Shown: positions 1 to 11,489, counted from the stretch's first letter. The stretch is 64,000 nt of DNA from Enoplolaimus lenunculus (GCA_030248215.1 JASANG010003066.1:62001-126000), one strand, 5' to 3'. Notes: generated from the sequence alone by a model not told the origin. Numbers and translations: made by a program.

Positions 1-540
1 TTATAGGCTAGATATAATACACTGAAGTACGTTGTTTATCTATAATTGCGAATGGTAAGCTATTTAGCAAATTAATTCAAAGAATTTTAAAATTACAATC
101 TGGATTATGTTTACGTTTTGTCGCAAGTCAACTTCTCAATTGCACATAATCAACTGAAATGCACGATTGAATAGAAAGTTGGCAATACACCACCCTATTA
201 CAAAGCCCTTTCATTAAAACGTCGGCGCAGCCATGGACTGCCGTTGGGCAATACGCCGCGGATGTCAGCTAGCCGTGGCCGCAAAATATTATTCACTGCA
301 ACTAGGTAACTAAATTATGAATTGGAAGAAGGTATTTAGCCATAAACATTTAAGTTCTCTTAAGATAATATAATACTTAAGGTTTCGGCATAAACTCAAA
401 CTAAATGTTTTCAGTTTTAAGGTTACTTATAGCCAGATTTATCGGTGTAACCAAAAAATAGTACTGAATTTTAGTATTTAATCCTGAATAGCTGATAGAT
501 AAAAACTCGCCTCGTAAATGCGCATTTAGAAAAACTATAA
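1..540. other. Intergenic, nothing recognised
   Basis: AT-rich sequence without a coding frame, RNA gene or clear repeat that I can recognise. Confidence 0.5.
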
Positions 541-812
541 ACTTTTTACCCTACCTTGCAATTTTTCCCCTCATATAATTTTTCTAAGAAACAATTTTTC
601 CCGCATAATTTTTTGTAATAGGTCTCTACCTTACAATTTTAACAATTTTTCCCGCAGAATCTTGTGTGATATAAAATGGTAAGGTCCCAACCTTACAAAC
701 TTTCACCCTCAGATGGTTTTGGCGATAAAAAGACAAAACTCCCTACCTTACATTCTTGCGTTTCATAACATTTGGCAGCCCACCCACCCACCGTTAGAAA
801 TTTTTGGATACT
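541..812. repeat. Dispersed repeat, first copy of a pair
   Basis: The segment contains several degenerate motifs of the form CCTTACAATTTTT and ends in a stretch reading TGCGTTTCATAACATTTG followed by a C-rich run and GAAATTNTTGGAT. The same order of motifs is found at 41641-41895, so this is a two-copy dispersed repeat. No coding capacity or terminal repeat was seen. Confidence 0.7.
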
Positions 813-1264
813 CAACTGGTTGCAGAAATATGATTTAAATCAGATTCCAATTAATTGGCAACTGTCGATTTCTCGTTGATTGTTTTCAACGGGCATTTTA
901 GTAATGTGTGGGGATATATCTCTCGAAATTTTTGGAAAGACAAAAAGACAATTTTGCACGCTGTAAGACTAATGTTACTTTGTAGGGCGTAACAGTAGTA
1001 TAAGCATATTCCTAAGGAGTCTAAAGCCTCAGCATAAGTATTAGCCAATAACTAAGTCTAAACCTAAGTCTAGACAAAAATCTGGTCAAAAGTTTCGTTT
1101 GTTAATCCGTTGGCCAAAAGTTTTGAATAGTTGAATTGGTTGCTAAACGTTAACATTTATAAGGTTTAAAATATTATCGTGTGTTGCTTAAAAGTGATGG
1201 AAATGAGCTAGCTAGTGTGATAAAAGTTACAGTACGAAATCATTGAAAGACGCTAGTGTTTACA
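813..1264. other. Intergenic, nothing recognised
   Basis: No gene or repeat recognised. Short TAAGTCTAAGCCTAAG-like runs near 1045-1070 resemble decayed TTAGGC sequence. Confidence 0.4.
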
Positions 1265-1976
1265 ACTAGGTAAAAGTGCCCCTAGAAGGGACAGATTGTG
1301 ATATGTTTGGCTTGAAGCATGTAAAAGAGTTTAAACAAGGGTTAGTTAAACCATAGATCAGTAGGTAATGCTTATAATATTAGTTGAGCGCCAGCAGAAC
1401 ATGTTCTTTGAAATATTTAGCAACGTTTGAATTGTATTTTCTAGATGAATAGCTTAAATATGTCACGGCACAGAACTCAATTTGGAAAAGTTTCTCGACT
1501 TCACATCATCAAATTGTCATGGTAAAGGTAGCTAAAATAGTCGAGCACGTATGCGGGACATTTTTTATTCGATAATCAATAGACGCAATTTGTAATCTTG
1601 CAATATTGAAATATTTACTAATCAAGTTTTAGAAACATAATATTTTAAAACTCAAAAAACATCCTCTTCCAATGAAGAATGCTAGATTAGATAACTTATA
1701 AACTGAACATTGTAAAACCCAACAAACGCTAAAATTAAGCTGATAGGTGATGTCCGCTGGGCCCATATGTTTCTTGTTTCACTGACCGCAAGCGTGTTAA
1801 CACTGAAAGGCAGTCGTCAAAGATATTGATGACAACTATTTTCATAGAAGTTATGGAGCTAATATTATAAGCATTACGTACTGATCTATGGTCTAACTAA
1901 CCCTTGTTTAAACTCTTACATGCTTCAAGCGAAACATATCACAACCTGTCCCTTCTAGGGGCACTTTTACCTAGTC
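1265..1976. mobile_element. 712-bp element with ~118-bp terminal inverted repeats
   Basis: Positions 1265-1384 and 1857-1976 are near-identical inverted repeats. The outer end reads ACTAGGTAAAAGTGCCCC and the inner end TAATGCTTATAATATTAG. The roughly 470-bp interior has no long reading frame, so this looks like a non-autonomous DNA transposon with long TIRs. I could not settle a target-site duplication or superfamily. Confidence 0.8.
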
Positions 1977-2071
1977 TTAGAATGTTCAAGGTGACGACCT
2001 TGGGAATATTGGGGCTAGAAGGTATGTAAGGCATGATTGTCCTAGTGTTTATGTGATATATGCGTTGAATG

Positions 2072-2193
2072 GGCGTGCTGCGTGCCGCAGTGGTAAAGGG
2101 TTTGTCTTAGGGTCCGTAGGTCGCTTGTTCGAGCCCGTATTATCCGCATTTTTGGGTCCTTAGTAAAAAACTGTAGTTCTGACCTACCTAGGC
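2072..2193 (+). repeat. tRNA-derived SINE-like repeat, copy 1
   Basis: It starts with a degenerate tRNA-like head (A-box-like TGCCGCAGTGGTAA near 2083, B-box-like CTTGTTCGAGCCC near 2126). A short tail with TTAGTAAAAA follows. The same head and tail layout occurs at 2869-2997, which argues for a dispersed tRNA-derived repeat rather than a working tRNA gene. It abuts the left target-site duplication of the next element. Confidence 0.6.
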
Positions 2194-2576
2194 CACGGTG
2201 CAACCGGAATTTCGGTACCGACATTTTTTCACCTTCCGGTTCCGGTTAATTTTTACCGGAATTAAAAATGCTGGTGTTAAAATTTGGTCGGTGGAAATTG
2301 AGATATTTTGCTACAAAATGACGATAACAATTAGATTTCATTAGGGCAGTATGCAAACCTTCCAAGATAGATTTCGCTTCCGCAGATTGTGAAAATCAAA
2401 AATATAACATATAAGGAGAATACATACGTATCTTCACCTAGGGTTATTTTACCAATAATTCGAAAAGAAAATGAAAATGAATTTTTCGGTGGCATGTATT
2501 TTTCATTTTCCCGTTCCTTGTTCGGGAATTTTATCAAATTCCGGTTCCGGTAAATTGTAATTCCGGTTGTACCCTG
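2194..2576. mobile_element. hAT-like MITE, CAACCGG family (CCGGAATT subtype)
   Basis: The ends are inverted (CACGGTGCAACCGGAATT at left, AATTCCGGTTGTACCCTG at right). They are flanked by ACCTAGGC (2186-2193) and ACCTTGGC (2577-2584), an 8-bp target-site duplication with one mismatch. The interior is non-coding, so this is a non-autonomous element. An 8-bp duplication is typical of hAT transposons. A relative lies at 35835-36224. Confidence 0.82.
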
Positions 2577-2868
2577 ACCTTGGCTGATAGAAAAATTTTA
2601 ATGGTAAAATACTCAACAGGGTCAAAATCTCGAGCGGGGGCTTGAATCTGAGGGTAAATCGAGTAGTTTTAACCGAGTATCCTTACCCACCTTCCCAACC
2701 AGCGAACCCTTAGCCTACCGTGCCCAGAGGCTTAGATTCGGTGTCCGGTGTAAGCATGTTAGACATGCTTGTCCGTTAGGTGCACATGCAATATAGTGCA
2801 GTGCACTGTATGTATGCTAGCTGGCAGCATACGGTCGACATATAGTCGTCGAAAAATGCAGTTGGAGA
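2577..2868. other. Intergenic, nothing recognised
   Basis: No coding region or repeat recognised apart from the right TSD of the preceding element at 2577-2584. Confidence 0.4.
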
Positions 2869-2997
2869 GGCGCGCTACGTGGCGCAGTGGTAACAGCGTC
2901 TGCCTGACACGCGGAAGGTCGCTAGTTCGAAAGCATCCGCAACCCGCTTTTCCAGCTGCTTAGTAAAAAGGTCTGATATTTCGGTTCCTTCCTAGAC
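2869..2997 (+). repeat. tRNA-Val-like SINE copy 2
   Basis: The tRNA-like head has A box TGGCGCAGTGG near 2880 and a five-pair anticodon-type stem around the 7-nt loop CTGACAC (anticodon GAC, Val-like). A weak B box, TAGTTCGAAAGC, lies near 2925. The T stem does not pair properly, so a functional tRNA is unlikely. A tail with TTAGTAAAAAG follows, as in the copy at 2072-2193. Confidence 0.6.
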
Positions 2998-3388
2998 TGA
3001 CATCCGGGTTCGACCGCCCAAAATGGGGAATATTCGCATACTTTGTGAGCATACTGAAGGTATGCGTGGTGTAGATGTGTATGTGCAAAGTGTGTGTAAT
3101 GTTAAGCCAGATACAGGCTCGTGCACATATAGTACTGCACAACGGTATCGTGTTTGACTCGTGCGTGAGCAATAAATCTGATGCTCGAATCCCGGCCTGG
3201 TCATATCTTTTGGAGAAAAACCAACTACACAAATGCTGCGTTCGACCATAAATTTGCTGGCCGTCAAACATGTTTTTCTATAATTGCGTTGCGGGTTGAG
3301 TTCGTTGACAAAAAACTATATAACGTACGTATGTATAAATGTTTATTAATACGTACGTATTTAATGCCTTGCAGCGGCAATTTGTTGA

Positions 3389-6300
3389 ATGGACAGAAGT
3401 AAAAGCTTTCCTTTCATCCGGCATCATGAAAACTATAGCGGAGAAGATAAGGGCGATTGTCCTGCTGAATCTCGGTTTAGTGGCGACTGTTCGATTGATT
3501 TTTACCGTGATCCGTGTTCGTTTTTTAACACAAGAGCTGCCAAGTTAAACAGCACGGTGTTCAGCTGCCGCTTTTTGTTGAAGACAACGACTTTTGTGGG
3601 ATCGAACAAGGCTGTCGCAGAGCTCTTGTGCTGTGGTATGCAGGATAATCTGTGTCTGTCTATGCAGGATAATCTGTGTCTGTCTAGGCCGAACCTTGAC
3701 TTAGTCGAATGTAATAAAAACCGTTGGCATTCGCGAAATAGAAACAAGAATTGTATTCAAAACGCAAATATAAAACACCGGAAATCAGCTTGTTATATAA
3801 GTGCATAAATGTATCAAAGAACTTGGTTCAGTTAAGTTGAAGACTTGTGTTTCATTTGTTATATAATGCATCGCATCTATGTTTCAGAAAAAGCGTCAGA
3901 CTTTGAAATGGGATACAAAGAATATTTAAGCAGTATTTATGGCGATATTCTACTTTTCACTTCAGGTAAGCATGAATGGAGGAAGTTTTGCAGCGTAGAT
4001 ATGTTAGTCATACTTTTATTTTATGAACATAAATTGACCTGTTTGCACATATGCTATTTATTTTGTAAGTGATATTTTCTCAATTTAATGATATCAAATT
4101 GTTCATATAATTATATATAATATATACAATTTTACTTATATTATAATCATAGGAGCCGATGCATCTTCGCGTCGCAAATGTTTGAGCGATATTCTATACA
4201 ACCGAAATGCGACTAGTCTTGTCAATAGTCGAATACGAAGGTATTTTTAGTTCTTTGACGCGCGCGTTATTTTTGTTAGAATAGTTTGCAAAGTGAAATC
4301 AGATTTACTTGATTTGAACTAGGTTTGAACAGGTTCCCTGTACTGATTTGAGAGTCATGATTGTAATGCAATTTGAATATCATCGAACCAGTGTAGAAAT
4401 AGTTTGATAAGGTGATGACTACAAGATAAAGGTATATGTATGCGTCTGTAGTACCTTTTTGAGAATATAGTTGTGAAATTGTTTGTATTGTGTTCTTGTT
4501 TTTAGTTCAGTTGTGGTTATGTTTTGAAATTGTTTCAGAATGGTGCAGGATTTCTTCAATACGGTTGATGTTTCGTAAGTTTGGAAGTTAAATTATTTCT
4601 ATAATAGAGGGAGGTAGCCACGCTAATTTTAGGAAATACAGTAAGAAATGCAGTGAATAAACTATTATATCACGTGTATGGTTGCTTATTTGCTTTTCTG
4701 CAATGTATTGTTTTGTTTTAGGAATTTAGTCAATTTGTATGATATGTTCAAACTCTTAGGAACACAGCTGATGATTTCGTTGTTTTTGGGTGTCGATGTT
4801 AAAAAAGAGGCGGAAATGTTAGAACGGATATCTCAGCTCAGTGTAACCCATTGGCATGGTGAGTGAGGAATTACCTAATTGTGATTAGGACTTGTATTCT
4901 TAGATGTGTGTAGCAACTATCATCAGTTAGTTGTAGGTTTTTAAACTCGCTAACCATTGTGCTGAACTCAAAAATGGTACTGGAGTAAAACAAGTAAAAT
5001 GCAAAAAATGTGCGGAATTTTGAGCCTCAGCATTCACAAGTTCCAAAGTTACAAGACCTATCGCCAACTGGTAATAAGTGCTACACACATTTGAGAATAC
5101 GGGTCCTAGCGTACGAAGCTGCCAGTAAACTAGAGTACAACCGAAACTGAAAAAACATGAAGTTAGATTTCTCGCTATTTTTAATGCGGTATGTTGCATT
5201 GTTCTCTATAGTTTATTGTTGCGATCCATGTTTGTTTTTCAGGTATTATTTCTGTTCCGCTCAATATTAAATTGTCAATGTTTTCGTCTTCTTACAACAA
5301 GGCCTTAGAAGCTCGTGTAAGCATGATTTTGTTTAGTGAAACGTTTGGTTTGAAATTTTACACATTGATATGTGTTTGTGGTGACTGAGAGATCTGTTTT
5401 ATTATGGCATGAATTCTGTTTTGGTTTTTGTTATGTTCTAAGGTCAAATTGTTCCTTGTAGATTTTTGCCAAGCGGTATCGGATTTGCTTCAGCTGGTAT
5501 AACAAGAAAGCGTTGTAATCGTAATATTTGTAGAGCGTGACCGTCTCTTTTCCAAAATCCTGTCTACGCCTCTGACTTTCAGGAACAAATGATCGAAATA
5601 ACTCAACAACGATTAAATCAAATTCAGGAGTATGATAATTCAATCTACCCATCAATATCGGAATCTCAATCCAATTACCAAAATATTAGCATTACGCCAA
5701 AACAATCCAAATCGGTAGCTCAGGTCGGGAGACGTACAAAATGTTCCGTACAGTCTGCGTGCTCTGATGGCAGTGTTCGTGGTTCAAGAACTGATGTAAG
5801 CTCAGAAAACTTTGATTCTGAAGAACCGCTCGGTGATTGTAATGTCAATTCAAGTCTATTGGCAGCTTTTTGTCGAGCTAAATTTCCGTCTGAACAATCG
5901 CGGATTGATGATTTGTTGCTGTTTGTAACTGCACTTGGACCTAAAGCGGTCGCATCAGTTATGACGTCATTTGTGATTCAGGCATGGAAAAGTACGAGTT
6001 GGGATGACGATAGCGAAATGGTGAGTAAATTATTGGCAAGGTTTTACCAGTCAGAGGCAGCAAGGACAGGGGGTTCAAAGGTGAAACTTTCGCCGTCTGG
6101 GAACTTTGTCATAGAGTTTTGTGATTGATAAATGCATATTCAGAAAGTTTATTTTTGTGTTATGTATATGTCAGCAAGTGAAAGAAATATTGTGCTGCAT
6201 TATCATCAGCTCATGGAGTGTTACTTGCATTTTCAGAAACTACTCGACTCTCGAGGTGAGCTCCATGCTGAAAATTTCGACTCGGCGCTGTGGGAAGTTT

Positions 6301-7552
6301 TACGGTTGTGGCCACCGTTTGTCGGAGGCAGACGATTTGCTACGAAACCTACAACAATCGACGGCTACAGCATTCCCGAGGGTCGACCCGTTGTATTTCA
6401 CACCCTCGCTGCCCATCGAGATCCGACGGTATTTGAGAATCCTCTCGTGTTCAAGCCCAGCAGGTGGCGGAAAGCGGAGAACGGCATTTGTGCTGAACGA
6501 AATTTGTTCGTGTTTGGTGCTGGCGCTAGGGATTGCATTGGACGACAGCTGATGCTTGGAATGTTTAAGGTACTCTCTGAACGAACAATAGTCATTGGGA
6601 TGTTTGTATCAGAAATTTTGAGTGCCTATTTCAGCAATTTGTCTTGTACCGTTTGGATGTAAGCAAAAGTTCAGAGTACTCCAATTCTACAAAAGCACAA
6701 CACGGCTCCGAAGCGATAATATATTAAGATTCAGTATTTTTAAATTCGGTAAGCGCTGTGCTGTCATTTTTTAAAGTATCACGTGCCAAATGCCGTTGCG
6801 TTATTGCTTAACGTGATGTACATTTTAAGAAAATGTTTGAAAATTTGGTAACGTTACAATTTTCTTTCGAGTCGTGCTGAAAAAATTAGTCTTGTTAATT
6901 CCCCACCCCAAAAAACTTATGCCCCACACACATAGTGATTGGATTAATAATATATTAAGGTTTATCCAAAAATCCGATTCCGGCTAAAAATCGACATCCC
7001 ACTCAGGAATGCTACATTGCAGGATATTTATTGCTAAAAGGTGTAAACAGAAATGTATATTATTGTATTAAAAAGCCCACTTAACTCATCTAACACTTGT
7101 AAAAACCAAATTGCAACACATTATAGCAAGTAGTACTAAATTAGCGTGAGTTCAACGTTTAATTGAAATATACTATACTTAAGTATCCGGATCCGTATTT
7201 TTGTGTCCGATTGAACCCTCATATATACTTACGTTTAGACTAAAGGTTTTGTCTTAGGCTTTGGCTTAGCCTAAGTCCAAGCCTAACTTAGGCTTAGTAA
7301 AATAATAAACAGCATTGTGGAGGTTGGAACTTTTTCCTTCTATCAAATTAACACTTGTGGGCGAAGCAATCAAGTACCAAACAGTTTGCTGATTTGTAAT
7401 TTTTGCAACATTCCTTTTAGGAGGTTTTAACGCAATTTTACGCTAAATGGAACTGTTCGTTGGTAAATCTCCAAGAACCTGTTCAATACAAATGGCTGCC
7501 TGTTAGCCGGCCAAAGGAAAAGCCAAATGGAAAGTTGTCACCAAAGAAATGA
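3389..7552 (+). CDS. Cytochrome P450 monooxygenase, nine recognised exons
   Basis: Exons by splice signals and phase: 3389-3635 (5' limit uncertain), 3888-3965, 4153-4240, 4539-4574, 4722-4858, 5243-5316, 5583-6020, 6237-6569, 7421-7552. They join to 520 residues in one frame. Exon 8 holds the K-helix ExxR (WEVLRLWPP, Glu codon 6294, Arg 6303), the FKPSRW segment and the heme loop FGAGARDCIG with the ligand Cys codon at 6534. Exon 3 holds the C-helix-like SSRRK. The I-helix in exon 7 reads ALGPKAVAS instead of the usual A/G-G-x-D/E-T, so oxygen activation may be altered. Exon 7 also carries a Ser-rich insertion of about 60-80 residues before the I-helix. The N-terminal membrane anchor is not assigned; it may be an unseen upstream exon. 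The start at 3389 is provisional, because an acceptor at 3396 is equally possible. Family-level identity is firm; the CYP family is not assigned. Confidence 0.93.
3636..3684 (+). repeat. 23-24 bp tandem duplication in P450 intron 1
   Basis: ATGCAGGATAATCTGTGTCT and its next few bases occur twice back to back, directly after the splice donor at 3636. Confidence 0.85.
5041..5113. repeat. Dispersed repeat in a P450 intron
   Basis: A segment with ACCTATCGCCAACTGGTAAT and GCTACACACATTTGAGAATA lies in the intron between exons 5 and 6. Similar segments occur near 20342, 30345, 46640, 46820 and 52970. Confidence 0.6.
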
Positions 7553-7696
7553 TATAAATACTTATCAGAGTACGTAATTAATATGATGTCAGCTAATTTG
7601 TAATCCAAAGAATGCTAGCTAATTTGCAATCGAAAGTTACTTAAAAATATGATGTGATTTTTGAGTTAAACAATGATATTTTGGTTGTTTAGTTAA

Positions 7697-7931
7697 CTTA
7701 TTTCCCGCATGAATATTTTCTATTCAAATTTGTATCATGGACTTTACTGTAGGAAGCCAGGCAGTTGCAATCACTGCTCGACTTATGAGCTTGACGCTTG
7801 GGTTCTAGTGAGCTCAGACCTCTTATGATGATATGTTGAATGTATTTTAATCTTTGATATAGCCGTGCGTTATTTATTTGGTTATATTTGGATCTCATTT
7901 TTGTATGTGATCAACTAAAAAGTTCGTTTAG
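7697..7931 (-). mobile_element. Diverged TTAA-flanked element with tRNA-like core
   Basis: A left TTAA (7693-7696) is followed by sequence aligning with the element at 30486-30748: CATGAATATTTTCTAT, then a decayed tRNA-like block and GAGCTTGACGCT. The right end is diverged; a TTAA at 7932-7935 is a candidate boundary. Oldest-looking member of the family. Confidence 0.55.
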
Positions 7932-7935
7932 TTAA

Positions 7936-8454
7936 AGAACTGTTTGTTTAATCTGTCTGTGCCGGACTTTACTGATTTTGCTCTGATTAGTCCTGTCAAT
8001 GTTGGGAATCAGGTTTTCGACATCGTAGGGTTATTATTTGTTCGACTTATTATCTTTACGCTTAGACTTAGACTTATCCTAAGGCCTAAAGAATACGCCA
8101 AGAGTGGAGATATACTTTTTTAGTGCTTAGGCGAATGAGGCGAACCTGAAAGTAACATGGTTTATAGTTGAGATGATTTCAGCATTTGAAAACTTGGGAA
8201 AAATATCAATAAGCAAGCGTCCATAGCCAGTGACAATTTCCACATCGCATAAGCAAAGTAAACGAGGCATTACGCCATAACTAAAATTATTTGATTTTGC
8301 ACTAAACTGTGTTATTCTCAATGACTGTGATATTGTGGAACTTTGCTAGTGAGCTTAATAATAAACTGTTGTGTGTGAGTCAAATATGAGCGAGTACACG
8401 GAGTATCTGTTTGTTTTGCTCGTTCTGTGTGCTTTGACAATTCGGTATATGTCA
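7936..8454. other. Intergenic, nothing recognised
   Basis: No gene or clear repeat recognised; only isolated TTAGGC-like hexamers (near 8065-8085). Confidence 0.4.
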
Positions 8455-8620
8455 TATCAGAACGCGCCAAACAGATAAATTTTGTTAAACTTCGCAAAAT
8501 TTCACTACCGGTATTGACGGAATCTCTAGTAAAAATGCTAGCCGAAACGGAGCTGGAGGTCGATTTTTTGCCGAAGATTGTGGAGCTTAAGGTTTACACC
8601 GCTGCAGTCACGAAGAAAAA
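8455..8620. mobile_element. Fragment of the CAACCGG hAT-like MITE
   Basis: Shares the order CGCGxCAAACAGAxAAATTT, CTACCGGTATTG and CGGAGCTGGAGGxCGATTTT with the 3' halves of the complete copies at 48488-48861 and 55286-55665. The 5' half and the outer end are missing. Confidence 0.65.
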
Positions 8621-8955
8621 TGTTCCGCCCCAGATCTTTACATGGACCCTGCCGGTAAACAAAATCTACGCGAGTAAAAAGGTGTGCGCGTTATAAGTAC
8701 CACCTTTACGACCTCGGTATCGTTGGCGTATGCATGGGTCGTTTCCCATAATTGTGTACAACAATGACCCAGTTAAAGTTTAAAAAATTTACTTCGAAAC
8801 GCATGTTCAGTTTTTTCTTGCGCCATGTCAACGTTCCTGAGTAGTATTGTTTCACTGAAAGATGTTTACGTAAAGTTTGCCAGGTGACTTGAAGTGACCC
8901 AGTGACTTTGCTAAACTCAAGCGGTGTTTTGCTTGAAATCTTTGTCGACTTAGAG

Positions 8956-9146
8956 GGCCCGTGTATAGAACAGGGCCGCATCGTTTTCCGGAGGGGCTTT
9001 AATAGAGTCAGTTTAAGCTTTAGACTAATTTGTTTGCTTAGGCTTAGGAATAGACTCACCATACGGTTAGGCTTAGGCTTTAGGCTTAGGAATATGCATA
9101 TACTACTGTTCCGGCCCAGTTCTAATAATGAGCCCATACATGGGCC
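8956..9146 (+). mobile_element. TelMITE (TTAGGC-bearing hAT-like MITE)
   Basis: Left end GGCCCGTGTATAGAACAGGG and an inverted right end ending TACATGGGCC, with the right TIR partly rearranged. The interior carries TTAGGC-type repeats and the GGAATATGC spacer. Subtype B ends (GTATAGAACAGGGCCGGA). No clear target-site duplication. Confidence 0.8.
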
Positions 9147-9325
9147 ATTTTGAGGAAAAGAAACAACTTTGAGTGCTAAAACCTGTTTTTATAGCCTTTT
9201 TATAGGCAGATTTGAAAGGAAATTTCTTTTATTTTACCGTCTTTAGTGCCCTTTATGTTGTAGGATGGTACATCTAATGAAATTGGGTGTATTTTCAGAA
9301 TATGTCTATAATATATAATATTATA

Positions 9326-9579
9326 CACTGGAAATTCTGATGAGTTGATTAACCAACTCCACACAGAGAATTAGTTATTTTTGGTCATTTCTGAGCTAAT
9401 AACAGTTAATATTAACTCACTCAGAGCTGATTCAACTCCGGGTGAGTTGATAAAATAACTCAGAATGAGTTCAATCAATTCAGTAATCTAAGTTCTGAAA
9501 GGCCTAACTCCGCGCTCAGGCTTCTGCGTGGATTCAACTCATTTTAAGAGTTAAAATCGACTCACCGGAATTTACAGTG
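9326..9579. mobile_element. TA-flanked palindromic MITE, GAGTTGATT family
   Basis: Starts CACTGGAAATTCTGATGAGT and ends GACTCACCGGAATTTACAGTG. TA lies on both sides. The interior is a long imperfect palindrome built of AACTCA/TGAGTT motifs. A TA duplication fits Tc1/mariner-type mobilisation. Seven copies are seen in the window. Confidence 0.85.
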
Positions 9580-10059
9580 TATGTGTTCAAACAGTTATAG
9601 ATATACAAACTCGCTGGTCAGTAGGTCGGTCAAACTTGGAAAGACTAACTGAGGCTTAATAATTTTTGCTATGTGAAACAATTCCCCCTCGCGCTACTGT
9701 TTATTATTTTCCTAAAAACAAACATTTAGGCTTAAAGCTGAGGCTTTTGGTTGAGAGTTAGGCTGAATCGGAGCCAAAGTTTAAGCCTAATTTATTCAGC
9801 CTTCATGTGTTTGTGTGATTTTTTGTGGAAGAAAGCAAACAAGTATATATCTCGTTTTCATGTATATTCATCGTGATTCTTATGCTGACATTTTGTGTTC
9901 TTTTAGAATAGTTTACTTTTGAAACAAAAGTTTCTGTTAACCAAACCAGAACTAAATCACACAGAAGAGTTAATCAAGCATAGGTATAGTTGAGCTCGTA
10001 TTAAGGAAATGATAAAGTTGCCTTAATACACCTATACAGTTTTATTGTTTTGGCATATA

Positions 10060-10279
10060 CACTGCAAAAAATAGTGAGTCAAATTGAGTCTTTCCGAAAT
10101 AGGCTTTTGCGGACTACACAAACTGAGTCAAATTCGACTCTGGCAGAGTCAAATTCGAGTCACTGAGCGACTCGGGTGAGTCGAATATGATTCTGGGGGA
10201 GACGAATTAGACTCAGCCTGTGTAGTCCGAAAAAGCCTATTTCGGAGAGAATCAATTTGACTCATCATTTTTTGCAGTG
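10060..10279. mobile_element. TA-flanked palindromic MITE, GAGTCAAATT family
   Basis: Ends CACTGCAAAAAATAGTGAGT and its inverse TTTTTTGCAGTG are flanked by TA. The element is nearly a full palindrome, with GGACTACACAAACTGAGTC and its complement near the middle. Non-coding. The family has six members in the window. Confidence 0.88.
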
Positions 10280-10289
10280 TATAAGGTTG

Positions 10290-10380
10290 AATTTCAGATA
10301 TATACACATATATATGTATGTATATATAATATATACGTATACATATGTATACGTATATATAAATGATTGTATATATAAAT
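10290..10380. repeat. AT-rich microsatellite
   Basis: Run of TATATG/ATACGTAT-type dinucleotide-rich sequence. Confidence 0.8.
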
Positions 10381-10394
10381 GGATAGCAAAAATA

Positions 10395-10560
10395 ACTGAA
10401 ACGGATAGTGATCAAAATAACGGAAACGGCAGATGGATATTAAAGTACAGAAGTTCCAAAAATATTATATTTTTTGCAACACAATTGAGACATGCAAATA
10501 TTCACCGGGCTTTCTAAAGTTTTAAAGAAAAATGGCTGATGCACCGAAATATTAAGATTC
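10395..10560. repeat. Dispersed repeat with ACGGAAACGGAT motifs
   Basis: Contains GGAAACGG motifs, then GACATGCAAATATTC and a GGGCTTTCT block, then ATGGCTGATGCACCGAAAT. The same order occurs at 58805-58985, and part of it at 33830-34030. Confidence 0.65.
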
Positions 10561-10701
10561 TGAAAAAATTTCTTAATTTTTGTTTCATTTGCATAAATTC
10601 AAATCTACGAGCAAATGTTCAATTCATGTACCAAGTACACATTATATAGTTGTCCATAAGTAAATAACGTAAATTTATAACTTATTTTCCCAAAATTCTA
10701 A

Positions 10702-11068
10702 AGCCCTATTCACACGCACGTTTTTGCAGCAATAACTCGCAATTGCAACTTGAACGAAATACTTGCAGCTCAAACTGCGGGTGCAAGAAATTCAAGTGAC
10801 TTGCAAATGCGTTCACAGCTGCGAATTAAATTCAATAGCATGAATTCCAGTGAATCATTCGTAGCTGCAAGAACTTCAAAGCTGCTTTGTACACTGCAAA
10901 AAACGGTGAGTCAAATTGTGTCTCTCCGAAATAGGCTTTTTCGGACTACACAAACTGAGTCAAATTCGACTTGGGCAGAGTCAAACGTGCGACTCTCATT
11001 TTTTGCAGTTTAACCAAACTTGCACATGCAAGTTTTTGCTGCAAAAACTTGCACGTGTGAATAGGACA
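10702..11068. mobile_element. TAA-flanked MITE (Harbinger-like), interrupted
   Basis: Ends AGCCCTATTCACACG and CGTGTGAATAGGACA lie between TAA trinucleotides (10699-10701 and 11069-11071). The interior is rich in CTTGCA/TGCAAG motifs. A three-base TWA duplication suggests the PIF/Harbinger group. It is interrupted by a GAGTCAAATT-family MITE at 10892-11010. Second copy at 34281-34555. Confidence 0.8.
10892..11010. mobile_element. Internally deleted GAGTCAAATT MITE, nested
   Basis: Starts CACTGCAAAAAACGGTGAGT and ends ATTTTTTGCAGTT, with TA on both sides. It lacks the distal half of the palindrome seen in 10060-10279. It sits inside the TAA-flanked MITE and is therefore younger than that insertion. 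Confidence 0.85.
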
Positions 11069-11071
11069 TAA

Positions 11072-11489
11072 CCCAAACTTGACGAAATAACTTTTTGAAA
11101 ATGAAATTTTCTTAAAAATTTATTGAACTTTTTATTTGGCAAATTATAAATGTTAACTCTGAGAACCTGCTAAATACAAAACGGACAAAATTAACTTAAA
11201 ACTATCACTTCAAATTAGACTATTAATCGGTTATCAGACCGGTGCCCGATAACAGCCAGGATATATTATTTCCGGCGGGGGGTATCAGCGTGTGTAAAAG
11301 TGATTTGTAAACGAGCGATGTGATTGCAAAATTATTTGAACATTAGCCTGTTATTCTACATCCTGTAAAAATGCCCTTGGTTTCGAGTTTTCTGATAAAT
11401 ATCGCGGTAAATATCTCGTCAGCACCCCGTTGTGTACGTCCCAGTGTTTTTAGGCCCCGTTGATACGCTTGAAATTTTCTAAAGTTTGG
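11072..11489. other. Intergenic, nothing recognised
   Basis: No gene or repeat recognised. Confidence 0.4.

Noticed and set aside
3426-3548. Hydrophobic N-terminal anchor of the P450 in an alternative frame
   Set aside because: It overlaps, in another frame, the exon whose product fits the P450 N-terminal domain and joins in phase; both cannot be right.
5431-5655. Minus-strand ORF overlapping a P450 intron and exon
   Set aside because: It is antisense to a well-supported exon and matches no family I know.
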